Below, piece by piece: positions 35,420 to 45,259 of a stretch of DNA of 64,000 nt. The notes beneath the pieces are model-generated. The model was not told the origin of the DNA. It did no database searches and saw only the letters and a program-made list of their open reading frames with translations. This DNA is from Zychaea mexicana (taxonomy: Eukaryota > Mucoromycota > Mucoromycetes > Mucorales > Lichtheimiaceae), in assembly GCF_025766255.1 (NCBI RefSeq), contig NW_026516690.1:186001-250000 (forward strand). The letters are read 5' to 3'. Position numbers and translations under genes: made by a program. How positions within the stretch are numbered: position 1 is the stretch's first letter; the number at the start of each line of letters is the position of its first letter.

Positions 35420-36712
35420 ATGGTTTGGGGAGGCAATGACAACGCAGTACAGAAATGGGTCAAGCAACTCAACGAAAATGATCCCAAATTAACTACGCTC
35501 CACATTCTTAGCATGCGACGCCTCTCACAAGACGATTTAAAATCCATTTTCGCTGCCTTGGCTCATAACACCGCACTCAAAGTTCTCTACTGCTCCGGCC
35601 ATGCCCTTGAACAAGAAGCCATGGATCAGCTTAGTGAGGCACTGACCTTGAATGATACATTGGAAACCCTTAACATTGGCAACGCAGAACTCGGTCAACA
35701 TGACGATTTATTGCGCATTTTCGGTGAAGGTCTTGCTGTCAATGAAGGCTTGCACCATCTCGATCTCGAAAATAAAGGTCTTAGTGATGCTTCTCTCACA
35801 GCGCTCGCACCGGCACTGGCGAAAAACACGACTTTACGATCGCTTAACTTGGCGCGTAACGAACTTAAAAATGCTATCGAGCCACTGGATACCTTGCGGT
35901 GCCTGAACCTGGCCGGCAACAAGATTGACGCAGCTGGAGCGCGTACGCTTGCTACGCGTCTTGCTCAACTGGAAGAGCTTGATGTGTCCAACAATCCACT
36001 CATGGAAGGCGCTGGCGCTCTAACAGCAGCTTTGGCAAACAACACGGCTCTCAAATCACTCAAGCTTATGGGCGTCACTGCATTAAACAGCGATAATGAA
36101 GAAGAGGATACTGCCGATTCTATTCATGGCAATGCCCTGATGCAAAATTTGGCCGAAGCACTCAAGATCAACCGCAGGTTGTCCCGGGTATGGCTCGACA
36201 GAAACGGAATCGAATCGCAAGCCTTGGAAAGCCTAAGCACCACGCTTGCACCATCTGGTTTGACCGAACTTCGGTTAAGAAATAACAGAGTGGATGATCA
36301 AGGTGCGAAATGGCTCGCCCAAGCAAGTGCCCACGATCGTCGCGTTCATTTGGATTTGGGTGGCAATGCTATTGGTTACGAAGGATTTGGTGCGTTGCTT
36401 GATACGGCTTCGATTAGACATCTCGGTCTCTTTAATAACAAGATCAATGGACTACCAGAACTACTACCAGAATTAAAGACAAGCGCTGTGGAATCACTGG
36501 ATGTAGGATGCAATGGAATCACAGTCGACGACCTTGAAGCCATTGTGACCGTGCTGTTGCAGGAGGGTGTACCACAGCTCCGATTACTTGAAATGGGCGG
36601 TAACGCAAAAGAGGAAGAGACGGAGGCATGGGAAGCAGCAATTACCCGTTTACAGGCTGAACGTGAAGAATTGGAAGTTGCTTGGAAGCGCTTCATGCAG
36701 GAACAGCAATAG
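35420..36712 (+). CDS. Leucine-rich repeat protein, ribonuclease-inhibitor type
   Basis: A single exon of 430 residues built almost entirely of RNI-like LRR units, for example LHHLDLENKGLSDASLTALA, LRSLNLARNELKNAIEPL, LRCLNLAGNKIDAAGARTLA and LTELRLRNNRVDDQGAKWLA. There is a short capping N-terminus (MVWGGNDNAVQKWVKQLNEN) and a Glu-rich helical C-terminus (LQAEREELEVAWKRFMQEQQ). No signal peptide, F-box or NACHT domain is visible. It is probably a cytosolic protein-binding scaffold; the partner is unknown. One acidic insert (NSDNEEEDTADS) interrupts the repeats in the middle. Confidence 0.85.
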   Translation: MVWGGNDNAVQKWVKQLNENDPKLTTLHILSMRRLSQDDLKSIFAALAHNTALKVLYCSGHALEQEAMDQLSEALTLNDTLETLNIGNAELGQHDDLLRIFGEGLAVNEGLHHLDLENKGLSDASLTALAPALAKNTTLRSLNLARNELKNAIEPLDTLRCLNLAGNKIDAAGARTLATRLAQLEELDVSNNPLMEGAGALTAALANNTALKSLKLMGVTALNSDNEEEDTADSIHGNALMQNLAEALKINRRLSRVWLDRNGIESQALESLSTTLAPSGLTELRLRNNRVDDQGAKWLAQASAHDRRVHLDLGGNAIGYEGFGALLDTASIRHLGLFNNKINGLPELLPELKTSAVESLDVGCNGITVDDLEAIVTVLLQEGVPQLRLLEMGGNAKEEETEAWEAAITRLQAEREELEVAWKRFMQEQQ

Positions 36713-37414
36713 ACCGTAACATTAGTCCCACCGTAGGTCTTTATCGATAGTCAAAAAGTGGAATGGTGGCGCTCCGTATCATTCCGGCAAACATCACCAT
36801 CTCAGATACAGTTGCTTTCAACAAACTTTACCATGTATATACATCCTTTCTGTTATATCTGTATTTCACTCTTAAGTATATATGCTTCAAGTATAAAATC
36901 CTGTTTATTATTGAAAATGAATTGCTTATACTTTTTTGTATGATTTCTTGTTTGCTCATGATTTTACTACCGATCTGCTACCATTACGAAGGCTTTCTGT
37001 ATGGCACTATATATCAGCCAGCCGCTTTGTTTTGGAAAACATCATCTTTTCTTACACTTTTCCTCTGGTCTGGCACTACTCAACCATTGCCGCCGATCAC
37101 CCTTATATTTTCATTACATACAGCACATCATACTGTACAACAAACCAATGCATCAAAAATCATCCGATCCTACATTGTTCTACCGGACGTGCTCTCCTTT
37201 ATTATTTGTTTGTTATCCTAATTAAGTATTGCCTCTGATAAGTCGGATTAAAGGACGGGTGTTCCTTTTCTCTATCTAAAAGAGAGCTTCATCTTTCTAG
37301 TAGTACATAGAATAATTAGAAATCAGGGCTGACATTGTAAACGAGAAACGCGGCATAATTAACTTAGAGAAAACTTAAATACTATCACTCTACATATGTA
37401 GAACATCATGAGAT
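36713..37414. other. Intergenic, LRR 3' side to chromovirus fragment
   Basis: AT-rich DNA. Several overlapping plus-strand frames (36763-37240) are hydrophobic but look like AT-rich noise. No gene is called. Confidence 0.5.
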
Positions 37415-38029
37415 AGGAATAAAAGTACCCAATATGGAGAGACATATGTCGTATTTCCCACACACAGCAAAGTGATGATCAGGGATATGAAGCGCGGTGG
37501 TAAATTAGCTCCAGCTTATGAAGGACCATACACCGTAGTCAGGGAAATAAAAGGCGAATCATATGTTCTTATGGATGAACAAGGACTTTTAATGCCTAGA
37601 GACTTTCCTCCTTCACAACTCAAGTTAATTTTCGAAGACGAAATTGTTTCACTTGATGAGATACATCAAGAAGGAAAAAATTGGTACACTGTTCAAGCAG
37701 TAGTAGACCACAAAGAATTGTCAGGTGGAAATTACCTATACAGAATTCGATGGGAAGACTATGATGAGAAAAATGACAGCTGGCTCCCTCCTGAGAAGTT
37801 CAGTAGCCCACAGCGCATAGCTGAGTACTGGACGCGGCTTGGTACTGTTACACCAACAATGCAGAACAAAGCAATAGCTGCTTCTGCACAACCATCCAAA
37901 CGATCTGCACGATCGACACGATCCACATCGAAACGTGGTACTGCAACGCGGCCCGCAACATCTACACGTCCATCACGTCAAAGCAAACGCTTGAAAGCTC
38001 GCCTTTATGAAGCTTTAAACTTCCATTAG
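37415..38029 (+). mobile_element. Ty3/gypsy chromovirus fragment: integrase C-terminus plus chromodomain
   Basis: The last about 200 codons of a chromovirus pol. The frame reads GETYVVFPTHSKVMIRDMKR, then the integrase GPY/F-type module (PAYEGPYTVVREIKGESYVL), then a chromodomain (WYTVQAVVDHKELSGGNYLY, RIRWEDYDEKNDSWLPPEKF), then a basic Ser/Thr/Arg tail. An upstream stop near 37412 and the absence of reverse transcriptase, RNase H or the integrase core show that it is 5' truncated. Chromodomains of this class target integration to histone-marked chromatin; that is family knowledge. Confidence 0.88.
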
Positions 38030-38060
38030 TTCTCAAGACTCACGGTTATAATCTAACCTG

Positions 38061-38692
38061 GAGGGGGTTAATGTGGTAAACCACACTACTTTGAGATTGA
38101 TCCGGACAACTCAACCCACTCCGCCGTCTTTGTAACCATTAGAAAGCAGTAGAGAGAACACCACACACACGAATGAATCACAATATTACATAATTAGCGC
38201 CATATCAATAATCTCTCAAACATGAATCACAATCGAGAATAACTCAGGACCAACCATTGTATACACATTGTCCTATTCTCGAGTTAGTCAGCACTTCCTT
38301 TGAATCTAGCTTATCTGAGTTGAGCGAAGTGTACCTGTCAGAGAGTGGATATCAATTCCAGCACTGACAAAGGTGAGACTTCGCCAAACAAGGAACACAC
38401 TGATCACGGCAAAGATGACTCTTTACAATCGGAAGACAACGTCCATTATCATGGCCGACAAACTCAACCTTCCCATCCTTCTTCATCTTTGAAACATCTG
38501 AAATCCGGCATGTCCGCGATCCATTCATCAGTTCATCCAAACGGAAGTCGAGACAACATCTACAACAGTATATAAAGGGTTGTGAATTCATATAATAAAA
38601 ATCATTTCATATTTGACTCTCACTGTATTTCAAATTGTCTGTTATTTCTTTCTTTTAATCTTATTACCTATCCACAACCCACGTTTATCACA
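38061..38692 (+). repeat. Polypurine tract and probable LTR
   Basis: A GGAGGGGG polypurine tract at 38060-38067 lies 30 bp after the pol stop, and TGTGGTAAACCACAC begins at 38072, as expected for the start of a 3' LTR. A TATA-like box (TATATAAAGGG) at 38569 fits an LTR promoter. The right end is uncertain; ATCACA near 38692 is one candidate. A small palindrome (TCGAGAATA and TATTCTCGA) sits at 38233-38285. Confidence 0.55.
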
Positions 38693-39289
38693 GACGGTCG
38701 TGGATTAGTTTGCACTCGTTTTTATGGAATGACATCGACGCGCTTTATTATTGCCAGATACTGATTCAGCTATATATTGTAATGCTGCTAATTACATTGG
38801 TGAAAATATTTCCAAGGCACCACCAATAGCAGAATACTTATTCTCCTCCATGATCAAACTTGCGTGATTTTCAGTTGTCTAAAGAGCCTTCATATATGAT
38901 CTAACAGGAAAAGACGGTAGTACTCTTCTAAGGATGCACGGACATAAACCAGCAGAAGTTGTCACTGCTCGCGCAATCGCTTGAGGAACCAATCAATATG
39001 TAGCGATCTTGACGCGTCACAATACAGTAATGTCATCCGACCTTTTCGCGTCACTTATACACGTATACATACTGTCAAAGTGATCATTTGGCACTGCATC
39101 CCTCTTTCTCACCTTTTTTATTTTTTCTTCTTTTCTATACTTCTCTTTGATGTTTAAGACCACCAATTTTTCCTCTAGCTGTTCAAAGTGGTGAGTTACG
39201 TGTTCCATCGCTATATTTAAGAGTCTGAAAGAAGGTCAATAGCACACAGACTGACACACTTTAGTAAGCATACTTTACCGCTGTAGTCC
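38693..39289. other. Spacer between LTR and Fanzor-like gene
   Basis: No gene. A TATA-like string (CTATATTTAAGAG) at about 39210-39222 lies some 70 bp before the first ATG of the Fanzor-like reading frame and may be its promoter. I could not find inverted ends matching the far side of that gene. Confidence 0.4.
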
Positions 39290-42200
39290 ATGTCCAGCAG
39301 CAACCAACGACCTGCAGCATTGCTGCTTGGTGATGGGGTTGTAGCAAGAACAAGGACACGACGCCAAACAAATGACGATGATCCGGCCATCATCCTGGGG
39401 CTACTAGATGAAGTACTCCTAAAGAAACTTGATCGCTTTCTGGAAGACCATCACAATAGTTCAGAAAAAGCAATACGCACCAAGATCGAAGGTAACCATA
39501 ACTTGCCGAACGGGACGATGCAGAGTGTAGCGCAATTTGCGAACGAGCAGTACCGATTGAACATCAGCGCACAACAAGCTGGCAATCTGTTGCGTACACG
39601 CGGTTGTGATCCCAAGAAGCAGTGGCAAACATTTTGGCTACAAAATCTACATGATCGCCTGTCGAGGGAATTGACTGACAACGACTCAGAAGACACAGAA
39701 CAGGAAGAGCCCGAGGATGTCGAACAGGAGGGCGGGCATGAATTACAAAAGAACACCGACGAGTCCGACTTGTTATATCGTACGACAACACCGATGGGAT
39801 TTCCAAACATATTACGCTCAGACGTCAACGCAAAGTTATTTCATGATACAGTCATCAGCAAAGCTAAAGCAATCACGACAAACATTCAAATCTCAGCATC
39901 ATTGTCTACGCAACCATGTGTAAGCTGGCAAAAGATGACATTGTTCTCCATCAAGACGGAAGTGTTCGAATCTCGCCTGCCTTGACGAAACTCGATTTGC
40001 AGACGCTTCTACCCAACGAATACAAGATCAAAAACAAGACTGCACTAGACCAACAGCGTGAAATTTGTGTACCTATGGTCAATCAAGATCTAAAAGGGCT
40101 TAAAGAGGAAGAAAATGGTTCCAGATCGCCTCATCAACGTGATATCGAAGGGCTGTTATCAAAACGACATCTGTACTATTTGAATTCGCACCACTTTGGG
40201 ACAAAACCAAGACGACTACCGACACTATTCACCCTGTATGGCATACCCTTTGTTCCAAGAACCCCGGCTTGCCAGCAGCACCATCAGGCTTGTCAGGAAC
40301 GATCGAGGCGTCGATAAACGAGTACAGCACCAACCTCAACAACATGTGGGCGAGCGACAAGATTTTTAAAGCAGCCCTACATCATCTGACATTGGATCTG
40401 TTGCGCATCAACTTGGCGACAAAAAAAGAGAAGGAGAACGTCGAAAAGGCCGAAAAACTTGTCAAGGATGCGCGGGAGCGTGAGGAAAAAAACAGAAATA
40501 CACCAATCAAGTATACTATCCTACAACTGCGGTCTAAGCAACGCCACGAGTGCCGGCAGATAGCGAAGCACCTACAATTAGAAAGTCAATATCCAGAACA
40601 AACAGAAAAATTTGCTCAACGAATTAAAGCATGTATGCATCGGTTAGACAAGATCGTCACCCAGTTGAAGGAGAAGGTATGTTTCTTTCGAAATGGACTG
40701 TATGTAGAGTGAATTCTACCAGCAGGTGTATCCTAATATCGCCATTGTTGAGTTGCTTTATAGAAAGCCCCTGTTGGAGAAAGCATTGAACCAGAGGAGG
40801 AGGAGGGACCTAAAATAAAAGATGACCAAACCAGCCTTGCTTTTGGTGATGAGGTAAAGCTTGCTTTCCCTGTTACACACTCTGCTCAAACCCTCTTCAT
40901 GATTTTTCAAGTTTATATGTTAGAGATTCTGATTAAACATGTGGTTATTAGACTGTTGACTATATTGAAGATGAAGATGGTGACAGTGTTGCTTCTCGTA
41001 ACGACGAGATTGAACTTGAAGAGGTTGGATTTTCTCTCTAAATTAGCTTTTATTATCCCTTGTTATAGCGTTTATCTGATATATACTGTTTATCTACTAG
41101 CGTTCGCTAGCTGTCGTTGACGAAAACGGAACCATCCAATTGGGCAATCTGGTTACTATGGCTGACCGTGAAGCTGCGCATGGATGAAACTCAAGATATG
41201 GAACTGTCGCAACAAGAAGCACAAGTTGATGAACTGTCTGAACAACAAAGAGCCCAGGATAGCACACCAAACGAGCAGAAGACATCTTATTTGCAAGGTC
41301 TACTGAAAGCGTTATTACGTTCACCGAGTATACCACGAGACCGAGACGTAGAAGAAGCTCAAATCACGGAGTTCACACGAATGAAAAGCTTTGCTGCATT
41401 GGAGGTCGCAGCTGTGCAAAAGATTGCCAACGCACTTTTACCATCCACGCCCGACGACGAAACCCGATGCTTCATGACAGAGCTTCCATTCGTAGTCTTA
41501 TCAAATACGATTCTACCTGCTATTGGCTACAAAGACCATATTGTCGCTGTTCATCCTGATGCTGCACCTCACAATATCCACGTGCAGGCATTGACACCAG
41601 CAATCATGTACGAGATTTTGACACCTCATAATCGTGGACGGGCTCAAGGTCAATATCAAGTGCTAGATGACCAGAACAATCCCATTAGATCGTGTGAACG
41701 AGCTCGAGATAACCCCGATGCTATGCTATGGTCCTTCTTCGATCAGTCTCGTGTTGAATCACTAGCGGACCGACATCGCATGGAATTCTATAATCGCATT
41801 ATCGTACGACCAGACAAGACCGTATCTATCGTTGGAATCATGAAGGAAGCGACGAAAGAAGGGAGGTCGGTCAGGAGCGTCAGCAACCATTGGGACGACC
41901 GATAAGACGCATGAACAGTTACAAGCTGATGAAGAGCGGGCAACATCGAGCATAAAAGAGCTACAAAGAAGACATGGTGTTCTAAGGAAAAAATACCAAC
42001 AAACCGCCAAGGAACGCAAAATAGCCAAAAATCGTTTTCAGTTTGCAACCAAACATGAAAGAATCGAAGCAAGTACCGCACTATCGATACGTGTGCGTGA
42101 AAATCGGCAAGCTAGGCTCGCTATGCTGCTTAATCATCGTGATTTGAAGAATGAAAAGAGTCGTAGATACAAGACCCAGAAGGTAATATTATCCTCTCTA

Positions 42201-44004
42201 AACTTCTTGAGCACATGTACTGGTTGTTAATTGATACGTTCCCATTATTGTAGTTTATCGAGCAGGCGAAAAACAACAAGAAAGACAATGCCGCTGCAAC
42301 TACTGTCCCAGCAATAATACCGACTGTGCAAAAGCCCTAGTGCGAAGATACAGCTGCTAATATTGATCTGTCAAATTATTGCCCATTGGGTCAAGTCTAC
42401 GGTGGTACAGACTACGGTCATGTTATAATGTCCCAGACAACAGCCTTAACCAAACAAGATGTTCTTTTCCACGTCTCTCTCTACAACGCGCAGCAAATTT
42501 ATCGGCAGCAGCCAAGATTAGCCGAAGCAGGCTCGCTTGGAGCAAATGTATCAATCAACCAAGCGTCCGACACGTCTTCACCCTCTGCAATCCCGCGACA
42601 CGATGCCACAGAAGCAAATATGAAGAGGGAAGGCATGGATTTAGAACCACCACCTCCAGCGAAGCGCCAGACGACCTTTGATTTAAAAAATGCTGTCGGA
42701 AGTTCTGAATTGCACCTACAAGAACAGAGTGACGCCAAGCGGGAAGGATCTACATTTGAAGAGCAACAACCACCAGCAAAGCGGCAGTGTTTGCATAGTG
42801 ATGCTACAACATCTCATCAAAGCCCGCCACCGCATATATCCAAAAAGGAAGCAATACATTGCAGCTGGGTCTTGAACCATGTTGAAAACGGATCCATCAC
42901 AATGAGCCACAAAGGACGTATACGGATGTCACGACAGAATATTCAGCAGATGCGGATTCTGTTGGACCGTGAGATGAAAGCTTCACCGCAGCAAGAGCAT
43001 CAGGATCAGCGTCAGGACCAGCGTCAGGACCAGCAGCTACAACAACAGCAGCAATATATTGATCTTGAAACGCTTACAGTCAAGGACCTAAAACTACCCA
43101 AGCCATTCACAATCACACACGAACAGATCCATGAAACGACGAAAACAAAAAAGTTCATGGTGAGGCAGGAGAACCGGCTGAAGAAGGTATGTTCATGTAA
43201 AATTGTTGTACGCATACGTGACAGTTTACATACTTAGCTTATCTTGCTTTAATGTTTATGAACTACATTAATATACAGCCTGAGAATGAAGAAGTGCGGA
43301 ATGCTCTCCACGACTTACAACAAAACTGCTTCGTTGGCATCTGCGATCCAGCGGAAATCTTCAAAAGGCAAAAAGTCAGGCTACAGCATGTCGACGTTCT
43401 ACGCAAGTTTTATTATTCCAACGCTGCCCTCAATGAACACCGTCACCGCGAAATTGCTACAAGTCGTTTTTATACGCAACTTGCGACAAAGGAACGCCAA
43501 TACATCAGAAGCATAACTTCCAAAAAGCTAGGAATCCCATTTAGAAACCTGCGTCCTGTCATGTGTGTTGGCCTTGCCGGCACAGGCGTAGGCTCCCATC
43601 AACGTGGGCGACCTCGGCGCGGCGGCCGCAAGATGCGCAATGAACATAGAGTTTGTTGTCCGGTGGTATTGCAGGATGAATATCGAACTAGTCAAACCTG
43701 TCTCTTCTGCTTTTGTCCACTGGTGATGGCAACGGCAACCAAGGCTACAAAAAACGGTAAAATCAAGACAGTGAAGGTCCTTGGCGCTCTCCAATGTGTC
43801 AACCCGGATTGCCCTGCGGTGCGTGTCGGGTACACTACCTTTAGTCATGATTCTCTCTCGAGTACGGCCATGATCATCGCTGCTGTTACCCAGTTATTCT
43901 CCCCTACCAAGTCACCTCTTCCCCCTTTCGATCCTACCAGCCCAACACAAGCAAGTTTTACATTTTCACCTGCCTTTTTGCATCATCCATCATATCATCT
44001 TTAG
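39290..44004 (+). pseudogene. Fanzor-like (eukaryotic TnpB-family) gene, frame-broken
   Basis: Serial exons encode a long N-terminal region (MSSSNQRPAALLLGDGVVAR), acidic linkers, a block AMLWSFFDQSRVESLADRHR with FYNRIIVRPDKTVSIVG, and a coiled coil. A RuvC-I-like motif VYGGTDYGHVIMSQTT follows (Asp at 42410-42412), then a disordered insert with a QDQR repeat. The last exon has GVGSHQRGRPRRGGRK, LQDEYRTSQTCLFC, a second Cys pair CVNPDC and TTFSHDSLSSTAMIIAA, matching the RuvC-II/zinc-ribbon/RuvC-III order of TnpB and Fanzor. Introns with good GT-AG ends are at 40678-40764, near 40853, near 41029, 42183-42253 and about 43187-43278. Frame changes are needed near 39.9, 40.3, 41.18 and 41.87 kb, and TAG 42338-42340 is in frame. 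It is a decayed gene, or one with assembly indels. Confidence 0.72.
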
Positions 44005-44188
44005 AAATGGTGCGCTTGTTGCTTCCATGGTTTTTCCTGGACCTGTTTATTGCGCGCTCCCCTTCTTCCCCCAAACATCGTTTGAGTGCCAATAAATTGA
44101 TGACGTCGATTCCAATATTTTTTTCATATTGCGCGCCCTGGAAGAGCGACCCGTCCAACCCCCTTTCCCTATATACACACAATTGACA

Positions 44189-44747
44189 ATGGTTAACCGC
44201 GCTTTTGTGAACGTAATTTGGATCTCGGACGATTTGTTTTTCTTTTTATTGATTTCATTTGAGTTGAGAAGGTTTATTCACGTAAAAGAAATGTAATTTT
44301 TTTTTCTTATTATCATTAGGTCGGCCGCTGGTCAGCACTTGCTTTCGGTCTTGTGTACGGCTTTTCGCACAATGCGTCATTGCAGAAGCAGGAGGATGTA
44401 AAGAAGCAACAACTCGAATACGAGCGTCAAGAAAAACTTATTGAAAAGGCAAGACTCGCTTATGCTGCCAAGCAGAACGCCACCGCAAAACCGGTTGCCG
44501 CCACTGAATCAGGTAACTTTCTTGAAGTTATTTGGGGAGAGAATTCGTTTGGGAAACAGAGAATGAATGAGACTTGTATTGGAAGGAAAAAAAATCAATT
44601 GATATACGAAATGGGCAGGGGTTTTTCTCTTTTTATGTCAACGCTTGTTTGTTACTAACAACACATTCTGTAATAGTTGACGTCGACAGCCCAGACTTTG
44701 ATTTCGATAAATTCATTGCACAACTGGAGGCTCAGGAAAAGAAATAA
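44189..44747 (+). CDS. TIM11: Mitochondrial F1Fo-ATP synthase subunit e
   Basis: A small inner-membrane subunit of ATP synthase that promotes dimerisation and crista shape. Three exons (44189-44212, 44320-44512, 44677-44747) give 95 residues, the usual size. The N-terminus MVNRAFVNVGRWSALAFGLV runs into the single membrane helix. The GxxxG dimer motif is in GLVYG, followed by FSHNASLQKQEDVKKQQLEY, a charged coiled coil, and an acidic end, DVDSPDFDFDKFIAQLEAQ. It starts 185 bp after the Fanzor-like frame ends, so that sequence is likely part of its promoter region. Confidence 0.93.
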
Positions 44748-45259
44748 TATGCTCGCAACACTTAGATCGACTGCATTGAAATTGTGTGTTTTTTTTAAAT
44801 ATGAACGTTTTGCATTACAAAAAAGAAGACGTTTGATTTGTATATATATATATGCGTATACTGATTGTTGGATCTTATCAATGGATGATGGGTGCAGGAA
44901 ATGGAATAAGGAAAAGGGGGAGAGGAAGGAAAGCAAGAAGGAGAGATCGAGAAAGAGTGGTCAATGCAATGGACAATTTGACGACATTGTGGTTTATTAT
45001 GATTATTTTTATCGTTAATGAGATCGTATGTAAGGGTGACATGAGAGAAAGAGAGAGAGTGAGTGAGTGTGGGTTCATTGTTTGACGATCAACTGGATTG
45101 ATTGTTCTTCAGGGATTATTTAAATTTCTCTCTTATACCAGGGATTCCCGTTTTGCTTCTCTTTTGGTCACCCCCACCCTTTCCCACAACAGCACACTAC
45201 TATTACACGTAAACAGGTTCCCTTTTCCTCTTCTTCCCTTTCCTTTTCTTCCTATAAAA

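Noticed and set aside
36763..37238. Overlapping hydrophobic ORFs after the LRR gene
   Set aside because: Three frames are open at once, composition is AT-driven, and there are no domain or splice features.
39900..42345. Introns as an explanation for the frame changes in the Fanzor-like gene
   Set aside because: The only GT..AG pairs that fit are 24-36 nt long (for example around 40240 and 42303-42340), far below the 55-100 nt introns elsewhere in the window.
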